DNA from: an uncultured Saprospiraceae bacterium
Lineage (GTDB): Bacteria > Bacteroidota > Bacteroidia > Chitinophagales > Saprospiraceae
Direction: 5' to 3'
Length of the DNA stretch: 6,006 nt
Assembly: GCA_937967535.1 (NCBI GenBank)
Contig: CALCMV010000371.1
Span: 1 to 6,006 of the forward strand
Shown: positions 1-5,095 of the stretch, in pieces
Numbering within the stretch: position 1 is the stretch's first letter
Layout: each line of letters begins with the position of its first letter
The notes under the pieces: generated by a model
The model's database searches: none
Told to the model about the DNA's origin: nothing
Seen by the model: the letters and a program-made list of their open reading frames with translations, nothing else
Program-made: the position numbers and the translations under genes

Positions 1-6
1 GCTTCC

Positions 7-116
7 GTAATGACTGCTTTAGCTGTCAAGTGGGCATCGATTTGTCACAAAGCAATGATTTTTAAGTAATTGAATATTAAGTTAAAACTACACTTGACAG
101 CTAAAGCAGTCATTAC
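7..116. repeat. Perfect 26-bp inverted repeat around a 58-bp spacer
   Basis: The arm at 7-32 (starting GTAATGACTGCTTTAGCTG) is exactly the reverse complement of the arm at 91-116. All 26 positions pair, and pairing stops abruptly at both ends of each arm. The spacer at 33-90 is AT-rich with no reading frame of note. Neither arm is followed by a run of T, so this is not a textbook intrinsic terminator. The 58-bp loop is also long for one. It could be a small non-autonomous mobile element of 110 bp with 26-bp terminal inverted repeats, or a structured RNA end of a gene lying left of the window. No target-site duplication is visible directly outside the arms, although only 6 bp of left flank are present. 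The inverted repeat itself is certain; its nature is not. Confidence 0.85.
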
Positions 117-190
117 AGTTCGCTCAATCTATATTTATTAAATCAAAGAAGTATTTTGATATTATAAATCCACTTATGTGTGTCACACTC

Positions 191-231
191 ATTTAAATTC
201 ATTTGTTATTCAACATTTGGCGAAGACATTA
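191..231 (+). mobile_element. Right end of a third copy of the MITE-like element (partial)
   Basis: Positions 191-233 match 5035-5077 at 40 of 43 positions. The latter is the right end of the complete element at 4925-5075. The match includes the terminal core TTTGGCGAAGACATTA (216-231), which differs from the other copies only in the variable bases of the GAACACATT part. Equivalence places the element end at 231. A convincing left end (TAATGTGTTCGCC-like) is not found upstream. The closest resemblance is a degenerate GTTCGCTCAAT at 118-128, directly after the 26-bp inverted repeat arm. AATATT occurs at 232-237 and again at 73-78, exactly 153 bp apart as in a full copy with a duplication, but the bases after 78 do not resemble the expected terminus, so this may be chance. 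Probably a decayed or rearranged copy. Confidence 0.6.
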
Positions 232-250
232 AATATTCACTCATTTATTA

Positions 251-403
251 TAATGTGTTCGCCAAATTGGCTATTCAGTGTTTTTAATTATTAATAAAAT
301 TAAATTATAATTTGTATTTGTTTAAAAATTAATTATTTACAAAAACAAAAATAAATAAACTATTCACGTTCAATTTGTAATTTTTAATTTGGCGAACACA
401 TTG
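251..403. mobile_element. MITE-like element copy 1 (153 bp, with TIRs and 6-bp TSD)
   Basis: The left end reads TAATGTGTTCGCCAAATT (251-268). The right end at 386-403 is its inverted complement except for the outermost base, giving a 17-bp perfect inverted repeat. The element is flanked by a direct repeat TTATTA at 245-250 and 404-409, consistent with a 6-bp target-site duplication. The interior is extremely AT-rich and has no coding potential. Length and termini match the copy at 4925-5075, which has a different flanking duplication. The element is too small to encode a transposase, so it would be mobilised in trans; which transposase family is not evident. It ends 12 bp before the ATG of the adenylyltransferase gene. 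The AT-rich target makes one duplication alone weak evidence, but termini, length and duplication agree in two copies. Confidence 0.72.
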
Positions 404-415
404 TTATTAATTATT

Positions 416-1564
416 ATGAAAGTAACATTCTCACAGGCAGAACTCGAAAGGTACAGCCGTCATTTGATTATACCGGAATTTAATATCGAAGGGCAAAGCA
501 AACTCAAAGCGGCAAAGGTCTTGGTAGTCGGGGCGGGCGGATTGGGTAGTCCTCTGCTACTTTACTTGGCGGCGGCGGGGGTCGGTACGATTGGTATTGT
601 GGATTTTGATGTGGTTGATGAAAGTAATTTGCAACGTCAGGTATTATTTGGTGTGGAGAGTATCGGGCAGTCAAAAGTTGAAGTAGCTAAAAAGCGTATC
701 GAAGGCTTGAATCCACACATTCAAATCAATATCTATAATACACATTTGAACTCGGAAAATGCACTTGACATTATCAAAAATTATGATGTAGTAGCGGATG
801 GTACAGACAATTTCCCGACGCGCTACCTTGTAAATGATGCTTGTTGTATCTTGGGAAAAACGAATGTGTACGCTTCCATTTTCCGATTTGACGGGCAGGT
901 TTCTGTATTTAATTATAAAAAGAAAAACGGTGAATTTGGTCCGAATTATCGCGACTTATTCCCCGAACCACCACCTCCGGGACTCGTACCAAGCTGTGCG
1001 GAAGGGGGCGTAATAGGTGTATTGCCGGGCATCGTGGGCAGCTTGCAGGCGAATGAGGTGATAAAAGTCGTGGCGGGTGTGGGCGAGCCTTTGGTCGGGC
1101 GATTGTTTTTGTTTGATGCTTTGCGTTTTGAGACGCGGGTCTTGAAAATCGCCAAAAATCCTGAACTCGAACCCATCACCGAACTGATTGATTATGTAAA
1201 ATTCTGCGGAATGCCTGCCAAAGAAGTTGCCGCAGAGGTGAAGCCCGTCAAAGAAATCACTGTACAGGATTTTCAAAAATTATTGGACGAAAAGGCTGAT
1301 TTTCAACTTATCGACGTGCGCGAACCGCATGAATACGACATCGTTGCATTGGATGGAGAGTTGATTCCGTTGGGTGATATTTTGCAAAATACGAATAAAA
1401 TCCGAAAGGATAAGCAGGTCATTATTCACTGTCGTTCGGGCGCGAGAAGTGCTACGGCGATTCGTGAATTGGAAGCAAATTTTGGTTTTGATAATTTGTA
1501 TAATTTGAAAGGTGGCGTGAAGGCATACGCGGAGGAAATTGATACGAGTTTGCCGGTGTATTGA
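416..1564 (+). CDS. moeB: MoeB/ThiF-family adenylyltransferase with C-terminal rhodanese domain
   Basis: A 382-aa cytoplasmic E1-like enzyme of the MoeB/ThiF/MOCS3 type. Such enzymes adenylate the C-terminal glycine of a ubiquitin-like sulfur carrier (MoaD or ThiS), and a rhodanese domain can supply persulfide sulfur for molybdopterin or thiamine synthesis. The N-terminal domain (about 5-245) has the nucleotide-binding GAGGLG (39-44), the DFDVVDESNLQRQ stretch with Asp63, Asp65, Asn71 and Arg74, Lys87, the DGTDN motif (Asp131), and the VPSCAEGG segment with the likely catalytic Cys194. The rhodanese domain (about 280-378) has LIDVREPHEY and the active loop HCRSGARS with Cys339. The two CxxC zinc pairs of E. 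coli MoeB are absent: the first site reads NYRD (177-180) and the second reads NPELEP. ATG 416 was chosen because MKVTFSQAELERYSRH is the family N-terminus. An in-frame TTG at 389 lies inside the mobile-element terminus and would add nine unrelated residues. No carrier gene is adjacent, so MoaD versus ThiS as partner is unresolved. No convincing promoter was found in the repeats upstream. Confidence 0.93.
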   Translation: MKVTFSQAELERYSRHLIIPEFNIEGQSKLKAAKVLVVGAGGLGSPLLLYLAAAGVGTIGIVDFDVVDESNLQRQVLFGVESIGQSKVEVAKKRIEGLNPHIQINIYNTHLNSENALDIIKNYDVVADGTDNFPTRYLVNDACCILGKTNVYASIFRFDGQVSVFNYKKKNGEFGPNYRDLFPEPPPPGLVPSCAEGGVIGVLPGIVGSLQANEVIKVVAGVGEPLVGRLFLFDALRFETRVLKIAKNPELEPITELIDYVKFCGMPAKEVAAEVKPVKEITVQDFQKLLDEKADFQLIDVREPHEYDIVALDGELIPLGDILQNTNKIRKDKQVIIHCRSGARSATAIRELEANFGFDNLYNLKGGVKAYAEEIDTSLPVY

Positions 1565-1617
1565 AAATGAGTAAATGAAAAAATGAATAGATGAGTAAAT
1601 AGAGTCACCTATTGATG

Positions 1618-1650
1618 AAGCCATTCTCCTTGTAAGAATGGCTTTTTTTA
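1618..1650 (+). terminator. Intrinsic terminator after the adenylyltransferase gene
   Basis: AAGCCATTCT (1618-1627) pairs perfectly with AGAATGGCTT (1635-1644) across a 7-nt loop, and the stem runs into a tract of seven T (1643-1649). This is a canonical Rho-independent terminator on the plus strand, 54 bp after the stop codon. It ends the upstream transcript and makes the next gene a separate transcription unit. The segment between the stop and the hairpin (1565-1610) is a low-complexity run of ATGAGTAAATGA-like words with no coding signal. Confidence 0.9.
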
Positions 1651-1660
1651 TGTATATTTG
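1630..1660 (+). promoter_or_regulatory. Bacteroidota-type promoter for the DUF3137 gene
   Basis: TATATTTG at 1653-1660 matches the Bacteroidota -7 consensus TAnnTTTG exactly. A TTG at 1630-1632 lies 20 bp upstream, the normal spacing for the -33 element. Transcription would begin near 1666-1668, leaving about 20 nt of AT-rich leader before the ATG at 1687. The -33 TTG sits in the loop of the preceding terminator, so the two signals overlap. The leader has no Shine-Dalgarno sequence, as is usual in this phylum. The call rests on sequence match and position only. Confidence 0.55.
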
Positions 1661-1686
1661 GTAACTAATTCTATTTTATAAAAACA

Positions 1687-2964
1687 ATGAAAAAAACAAT
1701 GAACGACAATCAAAATCTCACCGAGATACCACAAACACCTAAAAAACCATTACCATTTCACAGAATTTATAATACTCATTTGGGACAGGAAGTGGCGCGA
1801 ATCACTACAACAAAAAGTATATTCCGACACCAATTACTCAAACCCATTATGAAGGTAAGTGCCGGAGTATTGTTGCTTGCTCTTATCTTATTCTTTTTGA
1901 TCACTAAAGCTGGTTACAAAAATGAGTTATTTATAATGATTACTCCTATAATCATGATAGGTGCTTTACCGATAATCATGGATAAGCAGGATATGAAATT
2001 GAGAGGAATACTAATAATTGGTTTTTTTGCAGTCAATCTGATGGGGCTTTTATTGATGAGTACGCTGAATAAAATGGGAGTAACTTATGCCACTACATTA
2101 TACTTTAGTTGTGCAGTTTCACTTTTTGTAGGCGTGATTTTCTTTTATTATACTTATCGAAAACGCTTATGGGAGGCTTCTCAAAAACAAGCAGAAAATT
2201 TTCATAAACAATATGCAAACATTCTAACAAAATTGCTCAAAGCATTTGATGAGAACATGACCTACAAACCGGATAATGGCATAAGCGAGCAAGCAGTCAT
2301 TGATTCGCAATTGTTTTATCGCGAAAGAAAAATTTATGAATCATATAATTTGGTGGAGCATCAAGGTCAACCTCAATTCAGCTTCGCTCATATTCATTTG
2401 CAGCCGATGGAGAAAAAATCACTAAAAGACATACAAGATAACTCGATCATCCCCATAGATGGTATTTTCATTATTGTAGATATTGAAAAAGAATTACAAG
2501 GTATAACCGTTATAAAACCTAAAAATATGGTGAGTAGTATTGCCAAAGACCTTATTGGAAAAATATGGAAAAATGACGATGATAAAACATTGGTGGATAT
2601 AGAACATGATGAATTTAACAAACATTTTACGGTTGATAGCGACTACCCTTTGGAAAGCATGGAGATATTGACACCAGATTTTGTAGAACGCCTGATGGCA
2701 TTGCAAAAGAAGATATTGCCGGTTTTTGCGAGAGGAGGTAAATCACAAGCCTATAGCAGTATGGTCAACTTTAGTATAAGTATTCAAAATAAAAAAATGT
2801 ATATCTATCCCAATTTCCTCAAAAATAAAAGAACCCTTACACCCGTAAAAATCTTTGCGTCAACCGTATCAAAAAATGCAGAAACTATCCGCAAAAGACT
2901 AAAAGATGACTATGAATATCTCCAAAAAATAGTCGAAATTGTAAAGGAACTTAGAATTAAATAA
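1687..2964 (+). CDS. DUF3137-like four-TM membrane protein of unknown function
   Basis: The 425-aa product has an N-terminal cytoplasmic-looking segment (1-54) and four predicted membrane helices at about 56-73, 80-97, 107-125 and 133-155. A basic YRKRLWEASQKQAE stretch and a large soluble domain follow (about 160-425). The soluble part resembles the DUF3137 family: an IDSQLFYR/FSFAHIHLQ segment, the GIFIIVDIEKELQGITVIKP strand pair (259-278), and the EHDEFNKHFTVDSDYPLESMEILTPDFVERL block (306-336), which is the family's most recognisable stretch. The last 40 residues are charged and probably helical. DUF3137 has no established biochemical function, and nothing here suggests a catalytic centre. 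The gene has its own promoter and an upstream terminator and no co-directional partner, so context gives no functional clue. ATG 1687 fits the promoter position; a second in-frame ATG four codons on is equally possible. Family assignment is from motif memory. Confidence 0.75.
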   Translation: MKKTMNDNQNLTEIPQTPKKPLPFHRIYNTHLGQEVARITTTKSIFRHQLLKPIMKVSAGVLLLALILFFLITKAGYKNELFIMITPIIMIGALPIIMDKQDMKLRGILIIGFFAVNLMGLLLMSTLNKMGVTYATTLYFSCAVSLFVGVIFFYYTYRKRLWEASQKQAENFHKQYANILTKLLKAFDENMTYKPDNGISEQAVIDSQLFYRERKIYESYNLVEHQGQPQFSFAHIHLQPMEKKSLKDIQDNSIIPIDGIFIIVDIEKELQGITVIKPKNMVSSIAKDLIGKIWKNDDDKTLVDIEHDEFNKHFTVDSDYPLESMEILTPDFVERLMALQKKILPVFARGGKSQAYSSMVNFSISIQNKKMYIYPNFLKNKRTLTPVKIFASTVSKNAETIRKRLKDDYEYLQKIVEIVKELRIK

Positions 2965-2970
2965 CCGGAA

Positions 2971-3005
2971 TGGGAAATTGGGCTAAGGAAGGTGTAATTT
3001 GTTAT
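2971..3005 (+). repeat. Dispersed GGCTAAGGAAG repeat, copy 1
   Basis: The segment just after the DUF3137 stop codon reads GGGAAATTGGGCTAAGGAAG, then three bases, then TAATTTGTT. Positions 4611-4642 carry the same words in the same order and orientation: GGAAAATTA, GGCTAAGGAAG, three different bases, TAATTTGTT. Both copies lie in non-coding DNA, one on each side of the beta-helix lipoprotein gene. The shared part is too long and ordered to be casual AT-richness. No terminal inverted repeats or duplications are visible, so I cannot say whether it is mobile. Confidence 0.55.
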
Positions 3006-3034
3006 TTATTTAAACATAATTCAAAATTGAAAAC

Positions 3035-3097
3035 TGCCACAAAGACACAAAGTATAAATTGCTGATAAGCATGAAAATTCTTTGTGCCTTTGTGGCA
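3035..3097. repeat. Inverted repeat between convergent genes, possible bidirectional terminator
   Basis: TGCCACAAAGACACAAAG (3035-3052) pairs with CTTTGTGCCTTTGTGGCA (3080-3097) at 17 of 18 positions around a 27-nt loop. It lies between the 3' ends of the plus-strand DUF3137 gene and the minus-strand beta-helix gene, where a shared transcription end is expected. Neither side has a strong T tract, so termination would not be classical. The words TTGCCACAAAGGCACAAAG recur in intergenic DNA of many Bacteroidota genomes as I recall them, so this may be one member of a dispersed palindromic repeat family. The structure is certain, the function inferred. Confidence 0.7.
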
Positions 3098-3153
3098 AAA
3101 TTAAATATTCGCCTTGCAACTGCTCTTTATTTTACTCGAACACCTCCAAAAAT

Positions 3154-4440
3154 TTACTCTGTATAACCCGGCGCAGTGATTTCTGCTTTATTGACGGGAG
3201 TTTGTTCGCAGTCGTGTGGTGTCGCATCAAAACGCTTGTTGGTGAAAAATCCGAGCGAATTAATATCTACGAAGGTCGCATTCTCATTATCATGGATGCA
3301 GATGCCTTCTGTTGTATCTCCATCCAAAGATTCGGCAATTACGCCATCGTACAAAATATCGCGCATATCGCCATCAGGAAACTCATCCATCAAGGTTTGT
3401 CCGATGTCATTCGGGTTTTCAGGATATTCTGTGGTGCGTTGGAATACATTATCATGGATGTGAATATTATAAACATAAGGGTCGTAGTCACCGTAATCAG
3501 GAATACTGAAATCAAAGGCATCCAAAGTAATCATACTAATAATACCCAAGCCCATGACATTATTGTTAATGATTTGATTGTCAAAGACTTCTACATCGGC
3601 AGAAGATAATAACATGATACCTGTTCCCGGCGGAATATCGCGTACTGTACCCGATAAGGCAAAGTTTTCGTGCGAATTGTCGTGTACATTATTATTGTAA
3701 ACGCGGCACTGGCGACCATTGGTAATGACGGTCAAATTCGGCAAATCGAAGACCAAAATACCTCCGGTATTGTTTCGCGCTTCGTTGTTGTATACATCGG
3801 CTTCGATGCTGTTTTCGATTTCGATACCTGCTACATTTTCTTCAACGAGGTTGTTACGCACTACGATTTTTTCGCTTTGTCCGACATAGATACCTGCATC
3901 GGAAGCACCACGTACATAGCAATTATCTATATATACATTTTTGCAAGCTACGGGGTAGAGTGCATAAGCCCCATTGTCGCCACTGACCGGACCGTTATAG
4001 ACCGCAGCAAGGTTGATGAAGCTGACACCATCGCCATCTCTCACCTTAATATTGTCGCCTTGGGCATCAGCCACCGTAAAGTCGCGCAGGAGCAACCAAT
4101 CGCAATTCGAAATCTGAAAACCCTCTGCTCCTGCCGTTTGGTTGGCAAAAGAAAGCGTGGTCAGGTCGCGCCCTGCACCGCGTATAGTGATACCGCGTTT
4201 GCTGTCGAGCGAGAGTGTATTGGTAAATTCAAAAGTACCTTCGGAAAATTCAATGATGTCATCGTCTTCCATCAAAATGAGGGCTTCTTGTACTTTTTCC
4301 TGATTGTCGGGGGCAGGTGTAAACAGCCAGATGGTAGGTTCGTCTATTATCTCGTCGTCTCTGTCGCCACAACTTGATACCAAAAACATGCTTGAAAAGA
4401 ATAAACACCCAATGAATAATAGTTGATTGCTTAATTTCAT
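3154..4440 (-). CDS. Parallel beta-helix repeat lipoprotein (TIGR03805-like)
   Basis: The 428-aa product begins with a lipoprotein signal peptide: a hydrophobic stretch at 7-21 and lipobox VSSC with Cys24 as the predicted lipidated residue. The acidic GDRDDE directly after the cysteine resembles the Bacteroidota surface-lipoprotein export signal, so an outer-membrane, surface-exposed location is inferred. Residues about 45-390 form a right-handed parallel beta-helix. They include the family hallmarks ITIRGAGRDLTTLSF, GAYALYPVACKNVYIDNC, GASDAGIYVGQS, VAGIEIENS and NNTGGILVFDLPN, followed by N-rich rungs such as VYNNNVHDN and VEVFDNQIINNN. These match TIGR03805, whose members usually occur as a pair with a second exported protein family (TIGR03806). 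The function of the pair is not established. No such partner gene lies in the 655 bp upstream or in the downstream convergent neighbour. Similar folds occur in polysaccharide lyases, but no lyase active site is recognisable. The ATG at 4440 gives a complete signal peptide. No clear TAnnTTTG promoter was found upstream. Confidence 0.9.
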   Translation of the reverse strand: MKLSNQLLFIGCLFFSSMFLVSSCGDRDDEIIDEPTIWLFTPAPDNQEKVQEALILMEDDDIIEFSEGTFEFTNTLSLDSKRGITIRGAGRDLTTLSFANQTAGAEGFQISNCDWLLLRDFTVADAQGDNIKVRDGDGVSFINLAAVYNGPVSGDNGAYALYPVACKNVYIDNCYVRGASDAGIYVGQSEKIVVRNNLVEENVAGIEIENSIEADVYNNEARNNTGGILVFDLPNLTVITNGRQCRVYNNNVHDNSHENFALSGTVRDIPPGTGIMLLSSADVEVFDNQIINNNVMGLGIISMITLDAFDFSIPDYGDYDPYVYNIHIHDNVFQRTTEYPENPNDIGQTLMDEFPDGDMRDILYDGVIAESLDGDTTEGICIHDNENATFVDINSLGFFTNKRFDATPHDCEQTPVNKAEITAPGYTE

Positions 4441-4610
4441 TATATTATTTTTGTTTTTAGTAACGATTCAGAAGTCAGACCATAAATCCGATTTCTCTGA
4501 ATTATTACGATTTTAAAAATATTATCTAATTCAAGTTGTGAGTTAGTTAAACGTGAAAAGTGGGTATTTTTGAGTTTACCGAACTTTGGATATTAGCTAA
4601 CTGAACAATT

Positions 4611-4642
4611 GGAAAATTAGGCTAAGGAAGACATAATTTGTT
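4611..4642 (+). repeat. Dispersed GGCTAAGGAAG repeat, copy 2
   Basis: This is a direct copy of the segment at 2971-3005. It contains GGCTAAGGAAG (4620-4630), three unmatched bases and TAATTTGTT (4634-4642), preceded by GGAAAATTA in place of GGGAAATTG. It lies about 170 bp upstream of the beta-helix lipoprotein start. Whether it has a regulatory role is unknown. Confidence 0.5.
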
Positions 4643-4736
4643 TTTATCAGTAAAATAAAAATTATAATAAAATTAATTTGAAATAAAATACAAATTAACA
4701 CAAATTATTGATAATGAATGTTTTACCTAATTTCCC

Positions 4737-4750
4737 AATGTCCAATGTCC
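4737..4750. repeat. Two-unit 7-bp tandem repeat AATGTCC
   Basis: AATGTCC occurs twice in succession (4737-4743 and 4744-4750), preceded by a partial word CCC. The array is short and may be chance. A second 7-bp array lies only 74 bp away, which makes slippage-prone short repeats in this gap a reasonable reading. Confidence 0.5.
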
Positions 4751-4823
4751 GGGAGTTTAGGAACGTTCAAATAATAAATCACGATTTGGACGAGATTATT
4801 TTGCCCTTTTCTATTGCGTTTGA

Positions 4824-4844
4824 AAACTCGAAACTCATAACTCG
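4824..4844. repeat. Three-unit 7-bp tandem repeat, AAACTCG-like
   Basis: Three consecutive 7-bp units read AAACTCG, AAACTCA and TAACTCG, each differing from the consensus by at most one base. It lies 20 bp before a strong terminator hairpin. The array has the same period as the AATGTCC pair upstream. No function is evident. Confidence 0.55.
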
Positions 4845-4864
4845 AATTATTCTACAAAAATAAT

Positions 4865-4905
4865 AAAGAAATGTCAGGTATTTTAATACTACCTGACATT
4901 TCTTT
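4865..4905 (-). terminator. Strong hairpin terminator for the T9SS-protein gene
   Basis: AAAGAAATGTCAGGTA (4865-4880) and TACCTGACATTTCTTT (4890-4905) pair perfectly over 16 bp around a 9-nt loop. Read on the minus strand, the stem is followed by a T-rich tail (TTATTATTTTTG). It therefore suits termination of the minus-strand gene whose stop codon is at 5096, with about 190 nt of 3' untranslated RNA that would include the mobile element at 4925-5075. The plus-strand side also has a T-rich tail, so it could act in both directions, but no convincing plus-strand gene precedes it. Confidence 0.82.
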
Positions 4906-4924
4906 TCTATGAATTATCAACTAA

Positions 4925-5075
4925 TAATGTGTTCGCCAATTTTGTCCCGATAATTATCAGGATGAATGAAAAATATTTAATTATAAAAATATTTAATTTA
5001 TTAATTAATAATTATCACTAAAAAACAAAGTAAAATTTAAATTTATTTGTTATTCAAAATTTGGCGAAAACATTA
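4925..5075. mobile_element. MITE-like element copy 2 (151 bp, with TIRs and 6-bp TSD)
   Basis: The left end is TAATGTGTTCGCCAATTTTG (4925-4944). The right end at 5055-5075 is its inverted complement with one substitution and one extra A. The element is flanked by AACTAA at 4919-4924 and again at 5076-5081, a candidate 6-bp target-site duplication different from that of copy 1. The right 43 bp match the partial copy at 191-233 closely. Interior sequence is AT-rich and diverged from copy 1, sharing only loose words such as AAAAACAAA, and contains no gene. Insertion was into the 3' untranslated region of the minus-strand T9SS gene, 14 bp past its stop codon and before its terminator, so it is probably transcribed with that gene and could fold through its paired ends. 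Confidence 0.72.
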
Positions 5076-5095
5076 AACTAAATAATACGATAAAA

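Larger units (their letters stand above)
4441..4860. other. AT-rich intergenic region with short repeats, no supported gene
   Basis: This gap lies upstream of the beta-helix lipoprotein gene and presumably contains its promoter, but I find no exact TAnnTTTG on the minus strand. It holds the second GGCTAAGGAAG repeat copy (4611-4642), an inverted GGGAAATTAGG-like word (4726-4736), and two short 7-bp tandem arrays. The only plus-strand frame of note (4714-4863, 49 codons) runs through those tandem repeats and is not accepted as a gene. Confidence 0.6.

Noticed and set aside
251..403. Integron attC-like recombination site
   Set aside because: The paired termini do not give the RYYYAAC/GTTRRRY core sites, and the 6-bp flanking direct repeats point to transposition instead.
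389..415. N-terminal extension of the adenylyltransferase from a TTG codon (MANTLLLII)
   Set aside because: The nine codons lie in the mobile-element terminus and target duplication. The family N-terminus begins at the ATG at 416.
3082..3609. 175-codon plus-strand reading frame
   Set aside because: It starts inside the inverted repeat at 3080-3097 and then runs antisense to the beta-helix gene. No family features.
3670..4377. 235-codon plus-strand reading frame opposite the beta-helix gene
   Set aside because: It is a shadow of the minus-strand gene, which has a full signal peptide and family motifs. The antisense translation shows no recognisable domain.
3154..4440. Pectate or alginate lyase
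   Set aside because: The beta-helix fold is shared, but no lyase catalytic motif is recognisable, and the conserved segments match the TIGR03805 family.
4714..4863. 49-codon plus-strand frame ending just before the terminator hairpin
   Set aside because: It consists largely of the 7-bp tandem repeats and AT-rich filler, has no TAnnTTTG promoter, and the hairpin is better explained as the end of the minus-strand gene.
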